From Nitrospirota bacterium (GTDB lineage: Bacteria > Nitrospirota > Nitrospiria > Nitrospirales > UBA8639): a stretch of 64,000 nt of DNA. The stretch's first letter is position 1. Each line of letters begins with the position of its first letter. Positions 8,442 through 16,864 of the stretch are shown here, in pieces. The position numbers and the translations under genes were made by a program. Below the pieces are notes generated by a model. It did not search any database and had not been told where the DNA came from. It worked only from the letters and a program-made list of their open reading frames with translations. The DNA is taken from contig RFGF01000127.1 in assembly GCA_003695915.1 (NCBI GenBank), positions 1-64,000 of the forward strand, written 5' to 3'.

Positions 8442-9359
8442 TTAGTCTCTCATTTCTAGACCAGACGCTATCCATGGACGCGCGAGAGCCACATGCGCAG
8501 CTCTCCCTTTGAGTGCTCGAACAGCCTGCTCAGCACGCTCTCGTTCAGTGAACACTCCGAACACGGTCGAACCGCTTCCCGATAACAACGCCGCTTCTGC
8601 GCCCTCATCCAGCAAGGCGACCTTGATGCGTCGAAGGTCTGGATAATGGAACCATAGCGCAGATTCAAAATCGTTTTCCATAAGGCCTCGAAGCGCGTCC
8701 CATGTGACCTCAGATTGGCTCTGTAGCTCGGTCAATCGAGGAGACAACGGAGTCACCGCTGATCGAGCACGATCGAGTTGGAGATAGGCCCATCCGGTTT
8801 GAATAGAAAACGGCGGGGTCACCAGAACGACCCATCGAGGATTTTTCAATGTCAAGGGGTGGATCTCTTGCCCCCACCCCCGGACCACAGCGGAAGGACC
8901 TTTCACAAAAAACGGGACATCGCTTCCCAACCCGGCTGCCTCTCGGATCATCATCTCTTCGGACCAGCCGAGCTCCAGCAAGTTCACAAGTGCCATCATG
9001 ACCGTGGCTGCATCGCTACTGCCCCCTCCCAGTCCGGCACCGATCGGAATACGTTTCACGACATCGATTTGAACACCGACTTGTCGATCGGCTTTTTCGA
9101 TCACCATGTGAGCAGCGCGATAGGCGAGATTGCCTGCTCCTATGGGCAATCGCGGATCGTTGCATCGAAGGCTAATCCCTGATCCATTGGGGTCCACGCG
9201 GACGATGATCTCATCTGTTACGTCCACAGCCTGCATGAGGGACCAAATTTCATGATAACCGTTAGGCAGGCAATCCAAAACGCGCAGGACCAGATTGATT
9301 TTTGCTGGCGCGCGGCAGTGCAACGTTGTTCCATCGCGGACGGCTGACCGAAATGTCAT
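8442..9359 (-). CDS. ispE: 4-diphosphocytidyl-2-C-methyl-D-erythritol kinase
   Basis: IspE phosphorylates CDP-methylerythritol in the MEP pathway of isoprenoid synthesis, which feeds UppS and the mur pathway found elsewhere in this window. It is a 305-residue GHMP kinase: Lys20 in APAKINLVL, the ATP loop IPIGAGLGGGSSDAA at 104-118, and GSDVPFF with the catalytic Asp near 145. ispE-prs adjacency is frequent in bacteria. I looked for the tRNA-Gln that sometimes separates them and saw none. Confidence 0.96.
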   Translation of the reverse strand: MTFRSAVRDGTTLHCRAPAKINLVLRVLDCLPNGYHEIWSLMQAVDVTDEIIVRVDPNGSGISLRCNDPRLPIGAGNLAYRAAHMVIEKADRQVGVQIDVVKRIPIGAGLGGGSSDAATVMMALVNLLELGWSEEMMIREAAGLGSDVPFFVKGPSAVVRGWGQEIHPLTLKNPRWVVLVTPPFSIQTGWAYLQLDRARSAVTPLSPRLTELQSQSEVTWDALRGLMENDFESALWFHYPDLRRIKVALLDEGAEAALLSGSGSTVFGVFTERERAEQAVRALKGRAAHVALARPWIASGLEMRD

Positions 9360-9400
9360 CGTGAATGATGCCCTGTGACGTTGTCGTTTAAAACATCCCG

Positions 9401-10621
9401 TCAGCCAATGAGCGCCCCCATAGTAAAAATCGGCAAATACATCGCGACGACCAGCACGCCGACGCTCAGGCCGATCAGGAGAATCGCCGCAGGCTCCAGC
9501 AGAGCGGTCAGCAACCCGATCACGTGAGCCGTCTCTTGCTCATAAAGGGCCGCTACCTGTTCCAGCATCGCATCCAAGGAGCCGGTCGATTCTCCGACTG
9601 CGATCATGGGAGCGACAAGCGGAGGAAACACCCCAGATCGTGCCAAGGGATCCGCCAAAGCGGTCCCACGACTGACTTCCACTCGAACTGCGCGAACGGC
9701 CTGGGCCATGACCGCATTTCCCATATGAGCAGCCGTCAACCGTAACCCATCCAAAATCGGCACGCCGCTTCTCAGCAGCATGGCCAATGTCTCGGCAAAG
9801 TGCGAGGCCGCCGATTTTCGCAACAGATTACCAAAAAGCGGCAACCGTAAAAACAGGCTATCGCCGATCAGCCGACCCCGTGGTGTCCGATACCCCATCC
9901 ATCCTGCGACACAGGCGAGGATGGCCAACGCCACGACCCAGCCGCCATACATTCGGATGACCCGACTGCCGTCCAGAACGGCTTGCGTCAACCAAGGAAG
10001 CGTCCCACCCAACTCAGCGAACAGTTGACCGAACAACGGAACGAGCCAGATCATCAAACAGCACCATACTGCCCCCGCAAGACCGACCAATACCATTGGG
10101 TAGGCTAATGCGGAAAAGATGTTCTTTCTTCTCACAAGAGACCGTTCTTCATAAATCGCCAATCGCGTCAAGACCCGATCGAGTTGTCCAGTCACCTCGC
10201 CGATCTCCACCATATTGGTATACCAATCAGGGAAGATGCGAGGATGCCGTCGCAAGCTTGCACTCAACATAGTACCGTGTTTCACTTCCAGCCTGACGAC
10301 TTCCACTGTGCGTCGTAGCCCCAACGGCTCCGCCGAGGCAGCCAGCATGTTCAAGCTCATCAACAAAGGCACCCCGGCACTCAGCAACGCTGCCAATTGC
10401 CGCGTAAAGACGGCTCGATCACGCCGAGTAATCCGTGTGCCCGTCCCCCAAACCGTTGAAAATGACCATCTCGCTGACTGAATTGACTGCTCTCGCAGGT
10501 ATGTCACAGCGACACCGCGTTCGCGCAATAGTCGCAAAGCATCCTTGGGGTGTTGCGCCTCTACCTCGCCGCGATCAGGGCGTCCGGAACGATGCTTTCC
10601 GGCATAGAGGAAAACCGGCAT
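9401..10621 (-). CDS. pilC: Type II secretion/type IV pilus inner-membrane protein (PilC/GspF family)
   Basis: A 406-residue polytopic platform protein. It has two copies of the T2SSF domain: the first around residues 65-190 (FTRQLAALLSAGVPLLMSL), the second around 265-395 (FAETLAMLLRSGVPILDGL), with membrane segments near 170-190, 215-240 and at the C-terminus. PilC/GspF couples the cytoplasmic assembly ATPases to pilin extraction. It follows pilB- and pilT-like genes on the same strand. No pilin gene is in the window, so type IV pilus versus a type II secretion pseudopilus cannot be settled, although the PilT-like neighbour favours pili. Confidence 0.9.
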   Translation of the reverse strand: MPVFLYAGKHRSGRPDRGEVEAQHPKDALRLLRERGVAVTYLREQSIQSARWSFSTVWGTGTRITRRDRAVFTRQLAALLSAGVPLLMSLNMLAASAEPLGLRRTVEVVRLEVKHGTMLSASLRRHPRIFPDWYTNMVEIGEVTGQLDRVLTRLAIYEERSLVRRKNIFSALAYPMVLVGLAGAVWCCLMIWLVPLFGQLFAELGGTLPWLTQAVLDGSRVIRMYGGWVVALAILACVAGWMGYRTPRGRLIGDSLFLRLPLFGNLLRKSAASHFAETLAMLLRSGVPILDGLRLTAAHMGNAVMAQAVRAVRVEVSRGTALADPLARSGVFPPLVAPMIAVGESTGSLDAMLEQVAALYEQETAHVIGLLTALLEPAAILLIGLSVGVLVVAMYLPIFTMGALIG

Positions 10622-10700
10622 CCCGCAACTCCTTCATGCCTTCATCTTGCAGTGTTCGCCATTGTCCAGATCGGATAGCATTCCAGTCTCGTTCTCCGTT

Positions 10701-11822
10701 CTAACGTGTTTTGAACCGCGCCAAATTGGCCCGATAGGTATCATACGTGCCAGATCGACGGAGTAGTTCGGCTAACTCATCCGGGTGCGAAGAAGCGGCG
10801 AAGGCGTGCTGGGCGGCCACGATGCGCTGTTTGACCAAATCTGCCAAAGCTTGATTCATGGTTTGCATCCCATGCTTGGCCTGTCCCGTCTGCATCATCG
10901 AATAGATTTGATGGAGTTTGTCTTCCCGAACGAGATTGCGCACTGCTGGTGTCGGAACCAAAATTTCCAGCGCAAGCACCCGCCCCTTCCCTGACATTCG
11001 CGGCACCAGCCGCTGACAGAGGATCCCTTCAAGCGCTAGCGCCACTTGCGTCCGGGCATGGGCCTGTTGATGCGGAGGATAGGCAAGGATTACGCGGTGC
11101 AGCGTCTGAATCGCTGTATTCGTATGCATGGTAGCCAAAGTCAAGTGACCCGTTTCGGCGATCGTCATCGCTGTCTGGATCGCCTGGGCATCCCGCAACT
11201 CTCCGAGGCAGACGATATCGGGGTCCATACGCAGAAGCCCCTTCGCCAAGGCATCGATATCCGGGATATCGCTCCCGATTTCTCGTTGCGTAACCATTGC
11301 TTGCTTATGGGTGTGCTGAAACTCGATCGGATCCTCGATCGTTACAATATGCCCCGCGCGCTCGCGATTCATCGCATCCAGCAGCGCCGCCAATGTCGTG
11401 CTCTTGCCGCTCCCAGCCGGTCCGGTGACTAGGATCAGCCCCTGTGGTTTACGAACGAATTGCCGAACCACAGGCGGGAGCCCTAAAGCCTCGATCGTAG
11501 GAATCTCGCGCGGAATCGCTCGAATGGCCAAGGCCACGGATCCCCGCTGTATGTACACATGACAGCGAAACCGTCCAACCTCGGGCACACTGATCGAGCA
11601 ATCGACTTGAGCTTGGGAGTCAAGCGTCCGCTGTTGAGACTCGGTCAGGATTGCCGTCAGAAAACGACGGCAGTCTGCGGCCGTGACGATCGGGGCTGGG
11701 ATCGCATGCAATCGCCCATCCACTCGAATCCGCGGCGGACTGCCACCGACCAGATGAAGATCGGACCCGCCACGCTCTGCCAAGAGCGAGCAGAGCTGAT
11801 GAATCGTCCAGTCCGTCTCCAT
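10701..11822 (-). CDS. pilT: PilT-like twitching motility/retraction ATPase
   Basis: A 373-residue secretion ATPase of the PilT subfamily, thought to depolymerise type IV pili. After an N-terminal PAS-like lobe (SDLHLVGGSPPRIRVDGRL) come Walker A GPAGSGKSTT, the Asp box TIEDPIEF, Walker B with LGELRD and the His box AETGHLTLATMHT. The frame runs upstream into pilB; the ATG at 11822, with a GAGG about ten bases upstream and 18 bp after the pilB stop, gives the usual N-terminus. The long acidic AIRAGG insertion of some PilTs is absent, so a PilU-like role is possible. Confidence 0.9.
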   Translation of the reverse strand: METDWTIHQLCSLLAERGGSDLHLVGGSPPRIRVDGRLHAIPAPIVTAADCRRFLTAILTESQQRTLDSQAQVDCSISVPEVGRFRCHVYIQRGSVALAIRAIPREIPTIEALGLPPVVRQFVRKPQGLILVTGPAGSGKSTTLAALLDAMNRERAGHIVTIEDPIEFQHTHKQAMVTQREIGSDIPDIDALAKGLLRMDPDIVCLGELRDAQAIQTAMTIAETGHLTLATMHTNTAIQTLHRVILAYPPHQQAHARTQVALALEGILCQRLVPRMSGKGRVLALEILVPTPAVRNLVREDKLHQIYSMMQTGQAKHGMQTMNQALADLVKQRIVAAQHAFAASSHPDELAELLRRSGTYDTYRANLARFKTR

Positions 11823-11839
11823 GGTCTCGACTGCCTCAA

Positions 11840-13669
11840 TTATGCTGCCGTAACTGCCAGCACCTCTCCCACTGTCGTGAACCCGCTTGCCACCTTGCGC
11901 CATCCATTTTGCCGAAGCGATGCCATGCCTGCGGCACTCGCGCAAGTCCGCAAGGCCTTGGCCGAAGCCCGCCCGAGAATGTGATCGTGCAAGGCATCGG
12001 ACATGGGCAGCACCTCAAAAATCGCAAGCCGTCCCTTGAATCCCGTCCCATGACAGTGTGGACATCCACGGCCTCTCGCGGGAGTGACGGATGCTGCCTG
12101 CTCGGGAGGACACCCCAACGAAATCAGTCGCGTCTGCGGGATAGGATCAGGTTCCCGGCAATGTCGGCAGATTTTCCGCACCAAGCGCTGGGCGATAATG
12201 ACAGAGACCGATGAGGCCACCAAAAACGGCTCAATGCCCATGTCGAGCAGCCGGGCAATCGTCCCTGGCGCATCGCTGGTATGGAGCGTGGACAGGACGC
12301 GATGACCGGTCAACGCCGCTTGCACCGCAATATCGGCGGTTGCCCGATCTCGGATTTCTCCGACCATGATGATGTCGGGATCTTGTCGAAGCAGCGACTT
12401 CAAGCCCACGGCAAACGTCAGCCCGATATCTTCCTTAATTTGCAACTGCGTGACCCCGTGCAAATGATATTCGACCGGATCTTCCACCGTAACGATATTC
12501 ACGTGCGGCGTGTTGAGACAGTGCAGTGCCGAATAGAGCGTCGTCGTTTTCCCACTCCCGGTCGGACCGGTCACCAGCATCATCCCATGCGGGTGGTTCA
12601 ACGCCGTCAACACCGTGTTCAAATCATGCGGTTCAAAGCCGAGTTGCCGAAGATCCAATGAAAGGCGAGAACGATCCAGCAGGCGCAGAACTGCCTTTTC
12701 TCCATAGAGGCAGGGAAGGATGGAAACCCGTATGTCGAACCCTTCTCTAGCCTCCAAGGTAACGTGGATTCGGCCATCTTGCGGGAGCCGGCGTTCAGCA
12801 ATGTCCAAACTGGCCATGATTTTGAGCCGCGCCAGGATCGAATGGCGGAGGCGACTGGGAAGATGCAGTACGGTTCGTAAGACGCCATCCAATCGGAACC
12901 GGACTCGTACGCAAGAATCCAAGGGTTCCACATGAATATCGCTCGCTCCCATCGTCACGGCCTGACGAAGCAGCCCATGGACGAGATTGACCACCGGAGC
13001 TGCATCATCTTCCACTACCTCGTATCCGCTTCCTACCTCGTCATCCGGCGTGAGCGAAGCCATGGCTTGCCGCATCCAGACCTGCAACTGTTTCAATTCA
13101 GCCGATTCGACCGATTCCTGATCGGACATGCCCCATTCCTCATGGCTTCGCTCCTCAAGGCGTGGCAACCCACGATGTGCGGATTCATCGAATGTCGAGT
13201 CCCTTTGGCGGATAGACAGGGTTTCTCGATCGGGGCAATCGGTCCACTGATGAAGGATCGCTCGAATCCGCGATTCGAGTGCCACATGTGGCACGATATG
13301 CAAGCCTGTGTGAAACTGGAGTTCATCGAACAGCGCTACATCTGATGGATCGACGACGGCTAAGGCCAGGCGCGACCCCATTCGACGAAAGGGCACCACG
13401 AATTTTTTGTGAGCTGTCTCGCGCGGGATCAATGGAAGCAGCGTTGGGTCGAACTGCGAGAGATCGGCAATCGCCACGCCGTAATGTTGACTCAGGAATT
13501 GTAACAACACGGCCTCCGAGACGGCGCCCATTCCCACGAGGATGCTCCCGATCCGCTCTCCGCAGGCTTGCTGACGAGCCAGGGCTTGCTGACGTTGCTC
13601 TTCGGTGATCAAGCCGGCCTCGAGAAGCAATTGCCCAAGGCGCTCGTGGCGCAGCGTCCGCTCCATCAT
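11840..13669 (-). CDS. pilB: PilB/GspE-type assembly ATPase
   Basis: A 609-residue pilus/secretion assembly ATPase. The N-terminal third (LGQLLLEAGLITEEQ..., a repeated GxLLLExGxI-like module) matches the MshEN domain, which in relatives binds cyclic di-GMP. The ATPase core follows: SDIHVEP, Walker A GPTGSGKTTT, TVEDPVEY, Walker B IIMVGEIRD and the His box TGHRVLSTLHT. A CRHC...CPHC zinc tetrad sits near residue 500. Its first ATG overlaps the pgsA stop by one base, so translation is probably coupled to pgsA. pilT follows after 17 bp. Confidence 0.93.
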   Translation of the reverse strand: MMERTLRHERLGQLLLEAGLITEEQRQQALARQQACGERIGSILVGMGAVSEAVLLQFLSQHYGVAIADLSQFDPTLLPLIPRETAHKKFVVPFRRMGSRLALAVVDPSDVALFDELQFHTGLHIVPHVALESRIRAILHQWTDCPDRETLSIRQRDSTFDESAHRGLPRLEERSHEEWGMSDQESVESAELKQLQVWMRQAMASLTPDDEVGSGYEVVEDDAAPVVNLVHGLLRQAVTMGASDIHVEPLDSCVRVRFRLDGVLRTVLHLPSRLRHSILARLKIMASLDIAERRLPQDGRIHVTLEAREGFDIRVSILPCLYGEKAVLRLLDRSRLSLDLRQLGFEPHDLNTVLTALNHPHGMMLVTGPTGSGKTTTLYSALHCLNTPHVNIVTVEDPVEYHLHGVTQLQIKEDIGLTFAVGLKSLLRQDPDIIMVGEIRDRATADIAVQAALTGHRVLSTLHTSDAPGTIARLLDMGIEPFLVASSVSVIIAQRLVRKICRHCREPDPIPQTRLISLGCPPEQAASVTPARGRGCPHCHGTGFKGRLAIFEVLPMSDALHDHILGRASAKALRTCASAAGMASLRQNGWRKVASGFTTVGEVLAVTAA

Positions 13670-14247
13670 CAGCGCCGATCCTCCGCATGGCCGTTTAATT
13701 GCACAATGCCTCGGTATAAGTAATGCAGGCCCGACAATGCCGTCAGGCTGGCCATCGCCATCAATAACGGCGGAAGAACGGCCACTTCGATATAATTAGC
13801 TGCGCGCAACAATACCATCACCACATAGACAATTTGGGTGAACGTCGTGGCTTTGCCCAACACTGTCGGCGAGACATCGACTGGCGAATCAGTGACGTGC
13901 GCCACGAGCGTGCCGGCCAACAAAATCGCATCTCGGCTGACCACCAGAATCACCGCCCACACCGGAATCAGGTGCAAGATCGCCAGGGACAAAAACGCGG
14001 ACATCAAGAGCAGTTTGTCGGCGAGAGGATCAAGATACGCGCCGATGAGAGTTCGCTGGTTGGCCATGCGAGCAATCGTGCCATCCAGCCCGTCGGTCAC
14101 CGCAGCGATCAGCAGGGTAATCAATGCGGCGTTGTACTGCCCATACACCAGAAACCCAACGAACACCGGCACCAGCAAGATGCGCAACACTGTGAGACTG
14201 TTGGGGACATTGAGGGGGAGCACTGCCGGGACCGAGACACGGATCAT
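13669..14247 (-). CDS. pgsA: CDP-diacylglycerol-glycerol-3-phosphate 3-phosphatidyltransferase
   Basis: A 192-residue integral-membrane CDP-alcohol phosphatidyltransferase making phosphatidylglycerol phosphate. The invariant motif D-G-x2-D-G-x2-A-R-x8-G-x3-D-x3-D is complete: Asp52, Asp55, Arg60, Gly69, Asp73 and Asp77. Several hydrophobic helices surround it. The NSLTVLRILLVP N-terminus is typical of PgsA rather than of phosphatidylserine synthase. First gene of the pgsA-pilB-pilT-pilC block. Confidence 0.93.
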   Translation of the reverse strand: MIRVSVPAVLPLNVPNSLTVLRILLVPVFVGFLVYGQYNAALITLLIAAVTDGLDGTIARMANQRTLIGAYLDPLADKLLLMSAFLSLAILHLIPVWAVILVVSRDAILLAGTLVAHVTDSPVDVSPTVLGKATTFTQIVYVVMVLLRAANYIEVAVLPPLLMAMASLTALSGLHYLYRGIVQLNGHAEDRR

Positions 14248-14458
14248 ACAAAATCCAACGCAGCACCATCATCGTCTGAAGCCATGAGGGGCAAGGCGTA
14301 CTTACCAAGGGTAAGAACTCGTCCGTCAAGATGTCAACCGAGCTTGCGGCTGGGGTTGTTCGCTTTTATAATCGGGGACCATTGATTCGATAGGCTCGTT
14401 TCAGATGTTCTGAGAGAATACTCCCTGCATGCGATCCTGAACATAATGGGGCACGGCT

Positions 14459-14773
14459 ATGAGTTCTTTACCCTTGATGTTTCGCGTCAAAAACGCCGTC
14501 GTTGAAAAACATCAACTGGAAGGCATCGACCCCAGCGATCGCTATTTCAATCGGCTCATAGCCATCAAACGTGTGGATCGCGGGTATCGAGCGAGCGTAA
14601 TGTACGAGGCCCTCACATTGGAAAGCGGTGTCCACAAGACCGTAGCCGAAGCGGTGAAAGAAATCGTCGAAAAATTGCGGGCGCTCGGATTTTCCAGGAT
14701 GCGCACCCGCGTCAACTTCAAAGGCCAGCGCTACCTGGCCGAAAAAGAAAGCTGGATCGAATATCCTGACTAA
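14459..14773 (+). CDS. Small conserved protein of unknown function
   Basis: A 104-residue soluble, charged protein with alternating strand and helix pattern (FRVKNAVVEKHQLEGIDPSDRYFNRLIAIKRVDRG...) and no membrane segment, signal or cysteine pair. Codon use resembles the genes around it, and the frame is clean from ATG to TAA. It stands alone on the plus strand between the divergent pgsA group and the methyltransferase. I do not recognise a named family; function unknown. Confidence 0.6.
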   Translation: MSSLPLMFRVKNAVVEKHQLEGIDPSDRYFNRLIAIKRVDRGYRASVMYEALTLESGVHKTVAEAVKEIVEKLRALGFSRMRTRVNFKGQRYLAEKESWIEYPD

Positions 14774-15086
14774 TCTCGCTTCCCACACCCCGCACGCATT
14801 ACAGTTCCTCCATCTGCTCGTTTCGACACGATCATTGACGGGTTCGATCCGTATCGATCATCACGCCGATTGCATGTTTGTCCTTTTCCCTCTCATGCGA
14901 AGACACAGACACCATCGCCATCCTTGCTGATCATCCCTTCGCCACTTTGTGTGCATATATCGGCACCCCCATGCCTGGATTGCGTTTTCGCGCAGATCCG
15001 TTCGATGGCCAGATCCATTTGCCGGTTGACCGAGTCTTGATCTCGTGGGGTCTCGATGCCATGCCGAACGGACTCGTTGGCGGGCT
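14774..15086. other. Gene-free stretch between two 3' ends
   Basis: Converging 3' ends of the small plus-strand gene and the methyltransferase. Open frames cross it (for example 14878-15195 plus) but show no family resemblance and overlap the methyltransferase. I see no convincing terminator or RNA gene. Confidence 0.4.
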
Positions 15087-16103
15087 TCATTTCCGTGTAA
15101 CGATCGCTCGCTGGTTCGAGGCTGGCACATCGTACCATTCGCTCGCTCCAAACCCAGCTCGACGAAACATCCGCTCATATTCACGAAACGTATAGGCATC
15201 TCCCGCGGGAGTTGTCGCCAACATAATGAGCGCAAATTCTGCCACGGCAGGCGGCGAAACCCGATCTTCATTAGGCATAAATTCCAGCGTTACCACGATG
15301 CCAGCTTCCGTCAGGCAGGCATATAGCCTTTTCAACAGGCTCACGCAGGTCGCTTCGTCAAAATGGTGAAGAAAATTGGTCAACAGGACGAGATCCACGT
15401 TTTGTGGAAGCTCCACGTCGAAGGCGCTCCCTGGAAGGAGATGAAATCGCGCATGGACACCGGCGACCTTCGCCTGTTCTTGCGCCACCATCAACACGCT
15501 CGGCCAATCGAGCGCCATGATTTTGGTCTGGGGAAGGACTTTGGCAATCTCTACACCGAATACCCCGTGCCCGGCAGCGACATCCAACACCTGCTTGACG
15601 TGGGGAGCATGCCGTTTCACCCATTCCGCGATCCAAATCGCTGGCCCCTTCATCAAGGGAGCCATGGAGCGTGCGAACGTCACCCATTCCGGATGCTCCG
15701 GTTCCAACGTTCCTTGGGGACTGATGGCCGTGCCGCCTTTGCGCACGGCTTCGGACAAACGGCGGAAGCCTTCGACGAGCGGCGGCGATAAGAGAAAGGC
15801 CAATGTGCCTCCCAAATAGGCCGGCGAGCGCGCGTCCAGGAACATCGCTGAATCGGGAGTCAGGGCATACGTCTGACCGTCCTTTTTCAAGAATCCGATC
15901 GCCGCCAGCGAATTAGCCAACATCCGAATCCCCCGCTCCGAGGCTCCGCAACATTGAGCAATCTCTCTCGCGGTCCGATTGCCCTGAGCCACAGTGGTGA
16001 ACAGGTCCAGTTCGATGGCGGTTTTGAGCGCTTCCGTCCGTTGATAAGCATTGATGGTTTGAAAAAAGAGAGCCGGAGATGGCCCGTCCGATGGCAAACT
16101 CAT
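15087..16103 (-). CDS. SAM-dependent O-methyltransferase (hydroxyneurosporene/ASMT-like)
   Basis: A 338-residue two-domain methyltransferase. Residues 10-90 form a winged-helix dimerisation domain (AYQRTEALKTAIELDLFTTV, then GASERGIRMLANSLAAIGFL). The Rossmann SAM-binding domain follows with motif I LDVAAGHGVFGVEIAK and the loop NFLHHFDE. This fold is shared by plant-type O-methyltransferases, CrtF and acetylserotonin methyltransferases; the substrate cannot be inferred. The ATG at 16103 has AGGAGG seven bases upstream, so the longer frame to 16283 is rejected. It is a single-gene unit with no biosynthetic neighbours. Confidence 0.88.
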   Translation of the reverse strand: MSLPSDGPSPALFFQTINAYQRTEALKTAIELDLFTTVAQGNRTAREIAQCCGASERGIRMLANSLAAIGFLKKDGQTYALTPDSAMFLDARSPAYLGGTLAFLLSPPLVEGFRRLSEAVRKGGTAISPQGTLEPEHPEWVTFARSMAPLMKGPAIWIAEWVKRHAPHVKQVLDVAAGHGVFGVEIAKVLPQTKIMALDWPSVLMVAQEQAKVAGVHARFHLLPGSAFDVELPQNVDLVLLTNFLHHFDEATCVSLLKRLYACLTEAGIVVTLEFMPNEDRVSPPAVAEFALIMLATTPAGDAYTFREYERMFRRAGFGASEWYDVPASNQRAIVTRK

Positions 16104-16203
16104 AGATATTCCTCCTTTTGCGGCGTTCTTCCTCGTGGATCGCAACCTGTGGGCATCGTCCAGTTCGTTTCGAGCAACTCGTCCATTCCAAGGCAACGCG
16201 GCT

Positions 16204-16524
16204 TTACCGAGGACAAGAGAACCGCTGGATTGCTCTTCCAATCGAGGCTGGAAGAATCCAGATGACTTGCACGTCGTCGCCATCCGGATCCAAAAGATAC
16301 CGGCTCTGTATCGCCGTATGATCGCTCATGCCGACAACAGGCGCGGTGGGCGCTTCAATGTTCGTTTGGTCGCCCTCAGCCCGCCCAAGCTGCCGGTTGT
16401 ACGAGCGATAGGCTACGCACGCCGGTGCACATTCGATGGCGGACCAGGTGTCTGCGATTTCGATCGACTTCGATCGACAATCATCTGTAGAGTATCCGTT
16501 GTAGGGTATCCGTCCCGATGTCAC
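16204..16524 (-). pseudogene. Remnant of a VOC (glyoxalase/dioxygenase-fold) gene
   Basis: On the minus strand the peptide SRYLLDPDGDDVQVIW, preceded by VVGMSDHTAI, matches the C-terminal beta-alpha-beta module of VOC proteins (usual form: DHG...LYLxDPDGNxxEI). Just upstream, the +1 frame reads GGLRATKRTLKR, the helix that normally comes immediately before it, so at least one frameshift separates the halves. The N-terminal module is unrecognisable. It lies directly upstream of the methyltransferase. Boundaries are approximate. Confidence 0.5.
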
Positions 16525-16864
16525 ACCTGTTGCCGTTTCCTCGACTGACTGCCCGACATTCTAACACCCCAATAAACGCTCGTTAGAAAGCTAGACGGCT
16601 CTCAATCTCACGCACAAGAGCCAAACCCTCATTCTTGCGCGTTCATCGCCCCATGCGCTCTGAAAGCTTGAACACCTACTTGTCAACTCACCGTGCTTTT
16701 TCTCGCTACGCACCCGCCATCCAAGGAGACCAATCAACCCATCAAGCCCCAGTCCCATTGCAGAGGAATGGAGAGGAACTATTGCCGCAATCGTCTGCGG
16801 TTTTTCCTTGCTCAGTGCGTCCTTATAGCTCATCGCGCTGATCTCGCACTCCGATCTCACGCCT
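16525..16864. other. Gene-free stretch upstream of the VOC remnant
   Basis: Separates the glycosyltransferase 3' end from the VOC remnant. Only shadow frames without family resemblance are present. More of the same degraded gene could lie here but cannot be recognised. Confidence 0.35.
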
